Shown here: one piece after another, positions 52,013-61,396 of the stretch
Numbering within the stretch: the first letter of the stretch is position 1
Layout of the letters: each line of letters starts with the position of its first letter
Notes under the pieces: model-generated
What the model saw: the letters and a program-made list of their open reading frames with translations, nothing else
The model's database searches: none
Told to the model about the DNA's origin: nothing
From: Mercurialis annua
Lineage: Eukaryota; Streptophyta; Magnoliopsida; Malpighiales; Euphorbiaceae
DNA: 64,000 bases
Assembly (NCBI RefSeq): GCF_937616625.2
Contig: NC_065570.1
Span: forward strand, 66,429,665 to 66,493,664
Direction: 5' to 3'
Program-made: the position numbers and the translations under genes

Positions 52013-53771
52013 ATGGAGGCGGTGGCGGCGGACGGTGTCGCTAATTCTTCACTTGAGAGGAGAATATGGGCTAGCTCTGTTGTGGAAAGTATGGTGGTTG
52101 AGACTGCTTTTAAGTCTCTTGCTTGCTTCTTCTATGTGGTAAACTCTCAACCTTAGTGTTGCTGCTCTATTTTGAGGGGTTTCATTTCTTGTGATTGTCA
52201 CTGAACTGGATTTGTAAAATTAGGGTTTTGTTTTTAGGTTAAGTGTGTTTTGATTTACTTAGAAATTTCTTGCTTTTTTTGTCTAACTTGTATGTATAAA
52301 TTTAACACTTAATTTGTTTTATCATGTGGGAAGTTTAGTAACTCTTCGATTGAAACTTTGTTCTGGCTTTCATTTAGTGTTCTATATTAGAACCCTAAAG
52401 ATTTAAGAAGTGGGGTTTTCGGTGGAGTTCTAGCTGGTTGGTGATTTTTGTTAAACTGTTTGCTATTGTGTTATTCGGCTTGTACAGAGTTTCCTTGGTT
52501 GATTGTTGTATGTAATTGTACTTGTGCAAGTTAGGCTTTATGTTATGAGGATTTTCGTTTCCGTAGTTATCAGATTTCTTAATTGGTATCTTTATTATGA
52601 AGGCTGCTTTTTACCATTTGGAGATAATGGACTGGTGATCTTTCGATGGAAATTATTTTGTCCGGCTTTTCTAGTCATTATTGATCCTTTCTTATTTTTC
52701 TTGTTGGTAAATGCTTCCTAGAAGTTTTTCCATTGATTTTTACGATATGATTCTTGTGTTATAAGCCTTTGTATCAATTCCTCTACCTTCTGGTGCTTGT
52801 TCTATTTGATTTTCCTTTTGTTTACCTCGACATATTGCTGTAACTGGTGAATCAATTTTAACTCCATTTCCAGTTACAGAAGATGTTCGATTTAAGGATT
52901 GTAGATCTCATTGGAAGTGCTCATAATTGAAATGCAGTACCTAGGGCAGCATTTCAATATCTTAGAGACTGCGTTTATTTGGTTTTGGGCTCTGTTTCTT
53001 AGAGCATGATTTTAATCTCAGCACTGCAGTTTTAGTTGGTCGATTACTCTGTGATTGTTATTTATTGGCAGTTGGATAAACTGTTGTTTCGATATTTAGT
53101 GCTTTGGCCTTATTTTGAAATGTCAGAATGTTGTGTGTTTTATAGCTCTTCTAGCAGTGTTCTATTATATTTATGCATCTGAGTTGGAGATGTCATTGGG
53201 ACAGTATTGCAATTTGATTAGCGTGTTTTTTTTTTAAGCGGGACCTTATTTGGTTTCTTATGTTCGACTCTGATTTATGTTTTCTTCAGGCTGGATCACT
53301 GCTGAATGATATCAATGCTATCAATGAGCGGTAAAAAAGAATCTCTTGGGTCTCTTCTTATTCCTGAATTATGTACTTTGAGAGAGGGATTGGATTGAAT
53401 GGTGGCTGTAATGTAACTTCTTACGCAGGTTTCCTTTGGATGAACTATTCAAGAGGAAGAGCCCTGATGCAGAAAACAAAGATGCTAGTGATACAGAAGA
53501 TGATGACGAAGATGATGCTGATGAAGATAATGTAGATCCAGACGATGACGACGCAAATGATGAGGATTTCTCAGGTGATGATGGAGTGGAAGAAGTAGAT
53601 CCCGAGGATGATCCTGAAGCCAATGGTGAAGGAGGAAGTGATGATGAGGAGGAAGATGATGACGATGATGACGACGACGATGGTGATGGAGAGGATGATG
53701 ATGAGGATGAAGAAGAGGAAGAAGAAGAAGAGGAAGACGTTCCCCAGCCACCAGCAAAGAAGAGGAAGTGA
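52013..53771 (+). CDS. Small acidic protein (VHS3-like in automated naming), copy 2
   Basis: Three exons: 52013-52138, 53290-53330 and 53429-53771, joined to 169 residues. It shares SSLERRIWASSVVESMVVET, FPLDELFKRKSPDAENKDAS, the Asp/Glu tract and the C-terminal VPQPPAKKRK with copy 1. Exon 2 is 41 nt rather than 59, so six residues are missing relative to copy 1. Introns and upstream DNA are also similar between the copies, so the duplication was at DNA level rather than through mRNA. The ATG at 52013 is the first in the conserved frame. Confidence 0.82.
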
Positions 53772-54707
53772 GTGATAGCAAGTAGCAGGTCTTTTTGTGT
53801 AGTGTAGGTTTAAGTAGGGTAGAAATTACCATCCTTGTTCTGAATGAACGAACCTGTGTTCTGCCACCATTGTTGTCTTCCTGCCACAGATTATTATTGT
53901 GCTGTATAATGTTTTATCTTTTTTTCTTCTTCTGGAATTTATATTAGTTAGCGGAACTGGTTATATTATATATTATATTACTCCTCCATTAGAAAAAAAA
54001 TGCCATTTTTGGTGTTCTATAAAGATAGAAAAAATTGTTACATTTAATATTAGTTAAAAATAAAATTGTTAAAATATTGTTATAATTTATTATATGAGCA
54101 TTAAATATGGTGATTTCATAATGCTTTACTTTTTAAAAATAAAAAATTCAAATTTACCATGATTAATAAATTTTTGAATTTTGAAAAAGTTTTAATTTTT
54201 ATGAGATGTAATATTTTTTATTCCAATCGGTCTACTGACTTGAGCGGCTAACCTCAAGAGTTGAGTAAGTGCCTTGTGGCTTCATGAAAATGTTGGTTAG
54301 CTCGAGTCATGGGGGCTAACTGAACTTCCCGAAGGACACGAAATCATTAGTGTGAAGTGGCTTTATAAAATGAAAATTGAAGGATTGTTGAAAGTTATTT
54401 TGTAGGTTTGCTATTTGGAGTTGTCCTAGTCTTTTGCTTATGATTTATTACATGAAACTTGCAGATTTTGTGGAGATTAATTAGACGTTAAGTAGTCGAG
54501 TAATATTAGGATATCTAAACACCTATCCGATTTTAATGTTAAGCTGTTAGCACTATAAAGAATTCAGCTGTGTAATTCCTTCACTAGCAATAACAATCAG
54601 AGACTTTTAGATCAAATTTACTGGATTAATTCTATCTTGTTTTGTCATCATCAATTGGATTTTTAGAGGATAATTTTTAGAGATTTGGTAAATTTTTGTG
54701 GATTTTG
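53772..54707. other. 3' flank of copy 2 and upstream region of the CDPK
   Basis: Positions 53818-53945 are 3' UTR-like and recur in part at 56340-56430. A TATAAAG box at 54555-54561 lies about 150 bp before the CDPK start and could serve as its promoter. A TCTACTGACTTGAGCG segment (54225-54310) looks like generic repeat DNA. No gene is seen. Confidence 0.5.
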
Positions 54708-56264
54708 ATGGGGAATACATGTGCAGGACCAAATGGATTCTTCCAATCTGTTACTGCTGCTGTTTGGAGAACCCGAGCACTTGAGGATAGGTTACTTCCA
54801 CCTGAAGATCAAACCAGTGATGAATCAAAGAAATTGGAAGAAAGTTCAAAGAAAGGATCAAATCATACCCCACATGAAATAGTTAAGATAACCGATGAAG
54901 ATCAAAAACCCAAAAAAACAAAATATATTAGTGCAGGGCTGCAAATGGATTCTGTTTTAGGGCGGAAAACGGCGAGTTTGAAGGAGATTTACACATTAGG
55001 GAAGAAACTAGGACAAGGGCATTTCGGTACTACATTTCTTTGTATCGAGAAAGCTACCGGAAAACATTTTGCTTGCAAATCAATTGCGAAAAGGAAGTTG
55101 ACGACACGCGAGGACGTAGACGACGTGCGGAGAGAAATTCAGATAATGCAGCACTTAAAAGGTCATCCAAATGTTATAAAGATTGTTGATGTTTATGAAG
55201 ATGCTGTTGCAGTTCATGTTGTTATGGAACTTTGTGGTGGTGGTGAACTTTTCGACAGAATTGTTCAGAGAGGGCATCATTATACAGAAAGAAAAGCTGC
55301 TAAGCTTGCAAGAGTGATCGTCCGCGTTTTGCATGCGTGCCATTCTTCAGGTGTTATGCATAGGGACTTGAAGCCCGAGAGTTTTCTATTCGTCGATCAG
55401 GGAGAAGAGGCGCCTCTTAAAATAATAGATTTCGGGATTTCTGTGTTCTTCAGGCCAGGCGAAACGTTCTCTGATGTAGTCGGAAGTTCGTACTATGTAG
55501 CACCGGAAGTGTTGAAGAAACATTATGGTCCAGAATGTGATGTTTGGGGTGCTGGAGTTATCACTTATATTTTACTGAGTGGTGTTCCCCCATTCTGTGA
55601 TGAAACTGAACAAGGCAAATTAGATTTCGTATCACAACCTTGGGCTGACATATCTGAAAGCGCAAAAGATCTCATCAGAAAAATGCTCGTAAGGGACCCT
55701 AAGAAGCGGCTGACGGCCCACGAAGCTCTCCGCCATCCTTGGATTCAGGGGGACGGTCTTGCCTCTGACAGACCTCTTGATTCAGCTATTGTTAGTCGCT
55801 TGAAGCGCTTCTCAGCAATGAACATGCTCAAGAGAATTGCGGGTATTAGAGTGATTGCTGAAAGGCTGTCAGAAGAGGAAATTACAGGACTAAAAGAAAT
55901 ATTCAAAATGATAGACTCGGATGGAAGCGGAGAGATTGCAGTTGAAGAACTGAAGAGGGGTTTGGTAAAAGTGGGAGCTAATAATCTCAAGGATTGTGAA
56001 ATTTACGACATGATGCAAGCAGCAGATATTGACAGCAGCGGCACCATTGTTCATGGTGAACTCATAGCAGCAATGCTCCACCTAAACAAGATTGGCACCA
56101 TTGATTATCTATTTGAGGCCTTCGATAAAGACGGGAGTGGATACATGACTCAAGATGAACTCCAACAACATGTGAAGTCGGTCAGGACAATGATGGACGA
56201 ATTGATTCAGAAAATTTGTAGATATGATGCAAGATATGGCTCATCAGAACGGAGATATAAATAG
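54708..56264 (+). CDS. Intronless calcium-dependent protein kinase, degenerate copy
   Basis: A 518-residue uninterrupted frame. The start MGNTCAGP (N-myristoylation and palmitoylation type) and [13 protein letters not shown] place it near CPK1/2/20. The kinase domain has GQGHFG (103-108), K124, HRD 218-220, DFG 241-243 and YYVAPEVL. The Asn that binds metal in HRDLKPEN is Ser (S225), and about nine residues are missing between ETEQG and LDF (about 303). The autoinhibitory junction follows, then EF-hands at D403, D440 and D473. The fourth EF-hand is absent, replaced by a C-tail without acidic loop residues. Plant CDPK genes usually have introns. Lack of introns plus these losses suggests a retrocopy that keeps an open frame but may have impaired activity. 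The TTG at 54696 is not the start. Confidence 0.87.
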   Translation: MGNTCAGPNGFFQSVTAAVWRTRALEDRLLPPEDQTSDESKKLEESSKKGSNHTPHEIVKITDEDQKPKKTKYISAGLQMDSVLGRKTASLKEIYTLGKKLGQGHFGTTFLCIEKATGKHFACKSIAKRKLTTREDVDDVRREIQIMQHLKGHPNVIKIVDVYEDAVAVHVVMELCGGGELFDRIVQRGHHYTERKAAKLARVIVRVLHACHSSGVMHRDLKPESFLFVDQGEEAPLKIIDFGISVFFRPGETFSDVVGSSYYVAPEVLKKHYGPECDVWGAGVITYILLSGVPPFCDETEQGKLDFVSQPWADISESAKDLIRKMLVRDPKKRLTAHEALRHPWIQGDGLASDRPLDSAIVSRLKRFSAMNMLKRIAGIRVIAERLSEEEITGLKEIFKMIDSDGSGEIAVEELKRGLVKVGANNLKDCEIYDMMQAADIDSSGTIVHGELIAAMLHLNKIGTIDYLFEAFDKDGSGYMTQDELQQHVKSVRTMMDELIQKICRYDARYGSSERRYK

Positions 56265-56936
56265 TAAGTTTTATTGAATAAAAGCATTAGCACAACAGAA
56301 TCTGTATGGGAGATCATACAAATTGTGAGCCTGCATAGAGTAGAAATTACCATCCTGATTGCTGTCTTGCTGCAACAGATTATTGTGCTCTATATGTTTT
56401 ATTTTATCTTTTCTTTTCTTCTGGAATTTAGGGGTAATTGATCCTGAAGATCACTGAACTTTCGAGCTTTTTCATTTCAGTCATTAAACTATTTTTTTTT
56501 TTTGATAACTGAACTTTTATTTTTTTTCATTTTGGTATTTTCCGGCCAAAAATGCTTAGGTGGCAGCCAGAATTAATTTTGAGACTATTGTTTTGGGACG
56601 GAGGGAGTAGTTTATTGAAAAAAAGGGTCAAAAAAGATAAAAGGTTACATAATTAAAAAAAATTCTTTAATTTAAAAAAATAATTTTTATCCAACTCAAA
56701 ATAGTCAACATGATAATAATAATTTGACCTAAAATCTTAAAACTTCCTTAGATCATCTCCTTTTGCATATAATGATATAACTTTTAGACTAATAGACTGA
56801 AAAACTCTTAATTTTTTTTCCATAGCATCATAACCTTGTAATTTCATCAATTTTATCCTTTTTTATATTTTTAACTTTTAATAACACCATAAATTAAAAA
56901 AATTAAATGATTTTTATATTTTGATTCATTTGCATT
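56265..56936. other. 3' flank of the CDPK with a copied UTR fragment and MITE remnant
   Basis: 56340-56430 repeats part of 53818-53945 (TAGAAATTACCATCCTG, CAGATTATTGTGCT, CTTCTGGAATTTA). 56594-56611 is a lone Stowaway end (GGGACGGAGGGAGTA) with no partner found nearby. The rest is AT-rich. Confidence 0.6.
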
Positions 56937-58072
56937 CACTACTAAAAAACTGTGTTTTACCGACGGATTTTAGCGACGGATTCAAAATCCGTCGCTAATT
57001 TTTTTTTACCGACGGATTTAGCGACGGATTTGAAATCCGTCGCTAAATTGTCATTTAAATTGGCGGGAATGTTCCCGCCAACTTTAGCGACGGAAAATCC
57101 GTCGCTAAAGTTGGCGGGAACACTCCCGCCAATTATTTTGATGTATTTAGCGACGGATTTCAAATCCGTCGCAAAATCTGTTTTTAGCGACGGATTTTAG
57201 CGACGGATTTAAATCCGTCGCTAATTACCGACGGATTTTAGCGACGGATTTAAATCCGTCACTAATTACCAAAAAATAAAAAAAATCGTAAAAAAATTAT
57301 TAAATTAAATAAATTTTTTATCAAAAAATTATTTAGAAAAATAATTATTAAAGAAAAAATAATTATTATTTTTTTAATTATATATAATATTATTTAAATA
57401 TAACATAAATATATATATTAAAAATATTGTTATTTATTTATTCATTAATAATTATTTAAAATAACTATTAATTATAAAAAATAATTATATTAAAATGTGG
57501 GAGGAAGTATTTGTCATTTTTAGTTACATTTAAATATAAAAATACATATATATATAACAAGAAGCTGAGCTGGTTCAGGTGGAGATACGCGCGGGAGAAC
57601 TTCAAAGTTAAAGAGCAATGAGTGGGAGCAGTGGGAGGGATGGGTGACCTACTGGGAAGTTTGTAAAAATTGCGAGTGGGTGATGGAGGCAACGGATGGG
57701 TAACCGAGGGCGACGGGGGACGGGTGGGGGACGGAGGTTGACGGAGTGTGACGGGTGTGTGACCGATTAAATAATAATAATTTATTTTACGATTTAATTT
57801 TTTTTTATTTTTTGGTAATTAGTGACGGATTTAAATCCGTCGCTAAAATCCGTCGGTAATTAGCGACGGATTTAAATCCGTCGCTAAAATCCGTCGGCAA
57901 TTTCTGAAAAATCCGTCGCCAAATTTTTTGGTCCGTCGCCAAAAAATTAGCGACGAGGATTTTGCCGACGGATTGAATCCGTCGGGAAATCCGTCGGGAA
58001 ATGTTTTCCCGACGGATTTCATGCTTTTAGCGACGGAAAAATCCGTCGCTAAAAGCAAACATTTTAGTAGTG
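56937..58072. mobile_element. CACTA-type non-autonomous transposon
   Basis: 1136 bp, starting CACTACTAAAAAAC and ending TTTTAGTAGTG, with a 3-bp ATT duplication on each side (56934-56936 and 58073-58075). The subterminal regions are packed with CCGACGGATTTTAGCGACGG-type motifs in both orientations and GTTGGCGGGAACATTCCCGCC-like inverted units (in shorter overlapping pieces), the pattern of En/Spm-type elements. The centre (57560-57760) is GC-richer single-copy-looking sequence. No transposase is present. Confidence 0.95.
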
Positions 58073-59154
58073 ATTTACTTTTTTAAATTACCATTTAAAT
58101 AAATGATAAAATTATTTATCCCTTAAATAAAATTTATCATCAACTATAAGTTATAAAAAATATTCATCTAATATGTCTAATCATTTACTGGTATACATTT
58201 CGTATATTGTGTACACCTTATATATTATGTATATATATTTGTATAATTTTCTTATATTATTAGTTTTTTGAATTTATATATAAATTCATAGCACATGCCG
58301 CAGCATTAAATTGAAAGAAACAATAAATGATCGAGAGTAGCGGAACTAATTGATGAAGGTAGAGTTGACATAATTTTATTTTATTCTAGAGTTTATTTCA
58401 CTTGCAAATAAATTTATTTAAAATAAATTCATTCAACATAAATATATTTAATTTTATAAAACTAAAATAAATCAAATACTATTCAATGAATCTATATCTA
58501 ATCTATACTATACATAAAAGCACGTATAGAGGGAAGAGGTACATTTACATTAATGCCCTTTTCGCTTTATAAAATATAATTATTAATTACAAATTATTAA
58601 TAAAATTAGAATACTAACTAAAATAAATTACTATGTTAAGATAATTATCAAAGTTAGAATATCAACTAAAATAAACTATTATGTTAAGATAATTGTTTAG
58701 AGTATTAATTAAAATAGACTACTTTAAATATTTAATAATTATTTTTAAATCATATGAAATTCTAAATAAATTAAACTACTTCCGATAAATTGCTATTTTA
58801 ATTATTATTTGATATTTTCTATTTAAATTTTCTATTTAAATTTTCTATAATTATAAAATTTGATTATCAATTAAAAATATTAAATTATTATTAATCATCT
58901 AAAATATTAAATAAGATAAATTATTTCTAATCAACTACTATTTTAAATATTATTTTTTAATTTGACGAGTGACATTAGTCATAAAGCAAAACTGGTTTTA
59001 TAAAAAGAGCATTAAAGTGGGACACAAATGCTACGTTACTGATAGAGTGATAGAAAACAAAGGAACTCAAACAAAAAAAGATTTGCATAAATTTGTACCT
59101 AGACAAGAACAAACAAAGAAACTAAACTAAAAACTAAAAATAAGATTTGTATTT
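58073..59154. other. AT-rich intergenic stretch, possible Helitron end
   Basis: No gene is seen. TCTATACTATACATAAAAGC at 58502-58521, preceded by A, looks like the 5' end of plant Helitrons. No matching CTRR end with a hairpin was found before 59154, so this is weak. Confidence 0.35.
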
Positions 59155-59823
59155 CTATGGAATGCCAAGATAAGTGTTGCATTTGCCATTCACAAAATCA
59201 GAAAGCATGAATCTCCTCTGAAACATGTAGCAAGCCTCGCTTTCCACGAACACACTGCAACAATCGAACAGCAAATAATTGTCTTCATAAATCATTCTCA
59301 TGCATGGACCCAAATTCAGATTAGCCGCCATGCAGGTGTCGTAGTTAACCATAAAATAATTATGATTACCGGACGGTGGTGGCTGTGTTGATGGTGGGAT
59401 CGGCTGAGATGGTGAACCTGGATCAACGCTCGGTGGTTTCTGTGGCGCGCATTTGCACTTATCAGCCGGTGGTGGCTTTTTAGGGTTTTGTGGTGCAGCT
59501 GGTGGTGGATTCTTAGGGTTTTGTGGTACAGCTGGTGGTGGGTTCTTAGGTTTTTGTGGTGCATCTGGTGGTGTTGGTGGGTTTTTATGGGACGGTGGTG
59601 GATTCGCCGGCGGCGGTTTATGTTCTGGTGGTGGTGAATGATCAGTATCAGGAACACAAATGCAATTGCATTGTGTATTACCACCTCCAGCATCAAAATA
59701 CCTTTTTTCTTCATGAGATCCGCGAGCACACTCAACATGACAATAGCAACTACTTTGAGCTTTAACAAAAACAAGCATTAGCATCATTACGATGCATAAC
59801 ACTGAATCACTCTTCATTTTCAT
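59155..59823 (-). CDS. Secreted proline-rich, cysteine-containing protein
   Basis: A single exon of 222 residues. The start at 59823 (MKMKSDS) gives a hydrophobic signal peptide (LCIVMMLMLVFVKA) and lies about 60 bp downstream of a TATAAAAG box, whereas the frame's upstream non-ATG part lies too close to that box. The mature protein has a Cys-containing N-part (SCYCHVECARGSH, CNCICVPD), a Pro-rich region with three near-copies of PQNPKNPPPAA, and a C-terminal module with spacing C-9-C-13-CC-8-C followed by a final Cys, similar to the Prolamin-like/ECA1 pattern. It is probably cell-wall or extracellular. The family is not certain and no function should be assumed. Confidence 0.75.
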   Translation of the reverse strand: MKMKSDSVLCIVMMLMLVFVKAQSSCYCHVECARGSHEEKRYFDAGGGNTQCNCICVPDTDHSPPPEHKPPPANPPPSHKNPPTPPDAPQKPKNPPPAVPQNPKNPPPAAPQNPKKPPPADKCKCAPQKPPSVDPGSPSQPIPPSTQPPPSGNHNYFMVNYDTCMAANLNLGPCMRMIYEDNYLLFDCCSVFVESEACYMFQRRFMLSDFVNGKCNTYLGIP

Positions 59824-59883
59824 TTCTCTGGACTCGGTATTTTTCTTCTTCTGAAAATGAAAAGCTATGTGCACGCGGCTCAG

Positions 59884-59891
59884 CTTTTATA
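59884..59891 (-). promoter_or_regulatory. TATA box of the proline-rich gene
   Basis: TATAAAAG on the minus strand about 60 bp before ATG 59823. It supports that ATG, since transcription would begin about 25-35 bp downstream. Confidence 0.65.
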
Positions 59892-60906
59892 GATAAACAA
59901 GGTTCCTAATATTATGCAAAAAGATTTGTAATCAAATTGAAACTCTAGCTACTTGGCATCAATTTAGTTATTCTAAACTTCTGATACTTGTATATTATCG
60001 TATCTCAATCGATAAATACGAGTGTTTATTCTTATCTTATAGTCATTCTCAAGTCTCAACCACTTAAAATAAAGTTTCAATGACCATTATATGCTTCCAT
60101 TTCGTACTCTTGACACTGATTACATATAGATTCATGGGAGAATATTCCTCTTTTACCCTATTCCTTTGCTGATAAGTAGTCATCTTTCCACAATTAATTT
60201 TTTTTTTCTTAATAAATTAGTTTTACCTTCAATGCGAAGTGTAAAAAAAAAATTACAATTAATTACTATGATATTATTCTATTAATTTGATAGTTTTTTA
60301 ACTGTATATTTTAGAATTTTTTATATACAATTGTTGTTTCTTTTTTTATATAACAATAAGCATTATGTTAAGAAAAATTGTTAAAATTTTAATATCGTTA
60401 ATGAAGAAGATGATCAGTACAATATGAAAAAAAACAAGAAATTTTGTAGAGTGTATTATGAATAAGAATAATTAACGAAAACAAGAAGATAAGAAATCAA
60501 TCACGCATAAGAAATCAACAATTCAACGAGGTTCAGCAAATCGCTTATGTTCTCGGAGCAGCCGCATAGAGTTTCGCTCATATCAAATCGACGATTACAA
60601 AAAATTAAAAGTTAACAGTGTTTATATATTAAAATTTTAGTCTAGCTAGAAGCAATATTTACATGTTTGTTTATTTTTTTTATCCAATGAGAATATAGTT
60701 TCGTTACCACTAACATACCAAAATATCAAAAAACCAAGTCATACTCGGAATAGGTCAAAAACCCCGCTAACAACGTCCGGACATACCAACCGGACCACTA
60801 AGCAAAAAAGGCCATAAATCCGGTTCATTCTCAGCCATTTTTTGAAGTCAACCGGTTATACTGGTATATAAATTTGTAAATCCGGTCAAGGCATAACTAG
60901 AAAAAA

Positions 60907-60936
60907 AATTTCCTGCTGCCTAGGCAGCAGGAAATT
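60907..60936. repeat. Perfect 30-bp palindrome
   Basis: It is centred on CCTAGG, with arms AATTTCCTGCTGCC. It is followed after 7 bp by a second hairpin. Confidence 0.9.
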
Positions 60937-60943
60937 CCTGCAG

Positions 60944-60982
60944 TCTGTGAGGTGGCAGCTTCTCAGGCTGCCACCTCACAGA
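60944..60982. repeat. Hairpin with 16-bp arms
   Basis: Arms TCTGTGAGGTGGCAGC and GCTGCCACCTCACAGA with a 7-base loop. Together with the palindrome before it, this is flanked by an A-run and a T-run, so the whole 60900-60990 block could be a small foldback element or a transposon end. Confidence 0.88.
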
Positions 60983-61396
60983 ATTTTTTTAATACGAATT
61001 ACCCAGTTTGTACGTTAATAATGGGTAAAGTTCTGGTTAAAGTTAGGGACTTAATAAGTTAATTAACCAATTCCTATTCTATTCAATTAGCTTTTCGTAC
61101 CCACTCAACTGCTCCTATTACTTTCCCTGACGCCGCAAAGTGATTATAGACCTAAATTGAATAGAAACTTGTACTGTTGCTGCATTTATCTCAAGCTATC
61201 ATCAATAATAAAAAATTACTAAGGTATGTTATTAAAATTGTTATTCTTTATAATTATTTTGTTTTATAATTTATTTATATGTTTATTAGATTTTATGAAT
61301 TTCATGTCATCTGTATTTAATAATTAGTACTATTAAGTAGTTCTTCTAAATTTTTTAATGCTACTAATATAATATTTTTGGTTAAACATCAGAATT

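Larger units (their letters stand above)
59892..61396. other. Intergenic stretch with hairpins and a possible 5' UTR intron
   Basis: It contains the two hairpins listed next. Nearer the FRS-like gene, a donor AAG|GTATGT near 61221 and an acceptor CATCAG at 61387-61392 suggest a 5' UTR intron. No other gene is seen. Confidence 0.5.

Noticed and set aside
57560..57760. GC-richer centre of the CACTA element as a possible gene
   Set aside because: No convincing domain or splice structure was visible; it was kept only as a remark.
59453..59641. Plus-strand Gly-rich frame opposite the proline-rich gene
   Set aside because: It is the complement of the Pro codons; the minus-strand frame has a signal peptide and TATA box.
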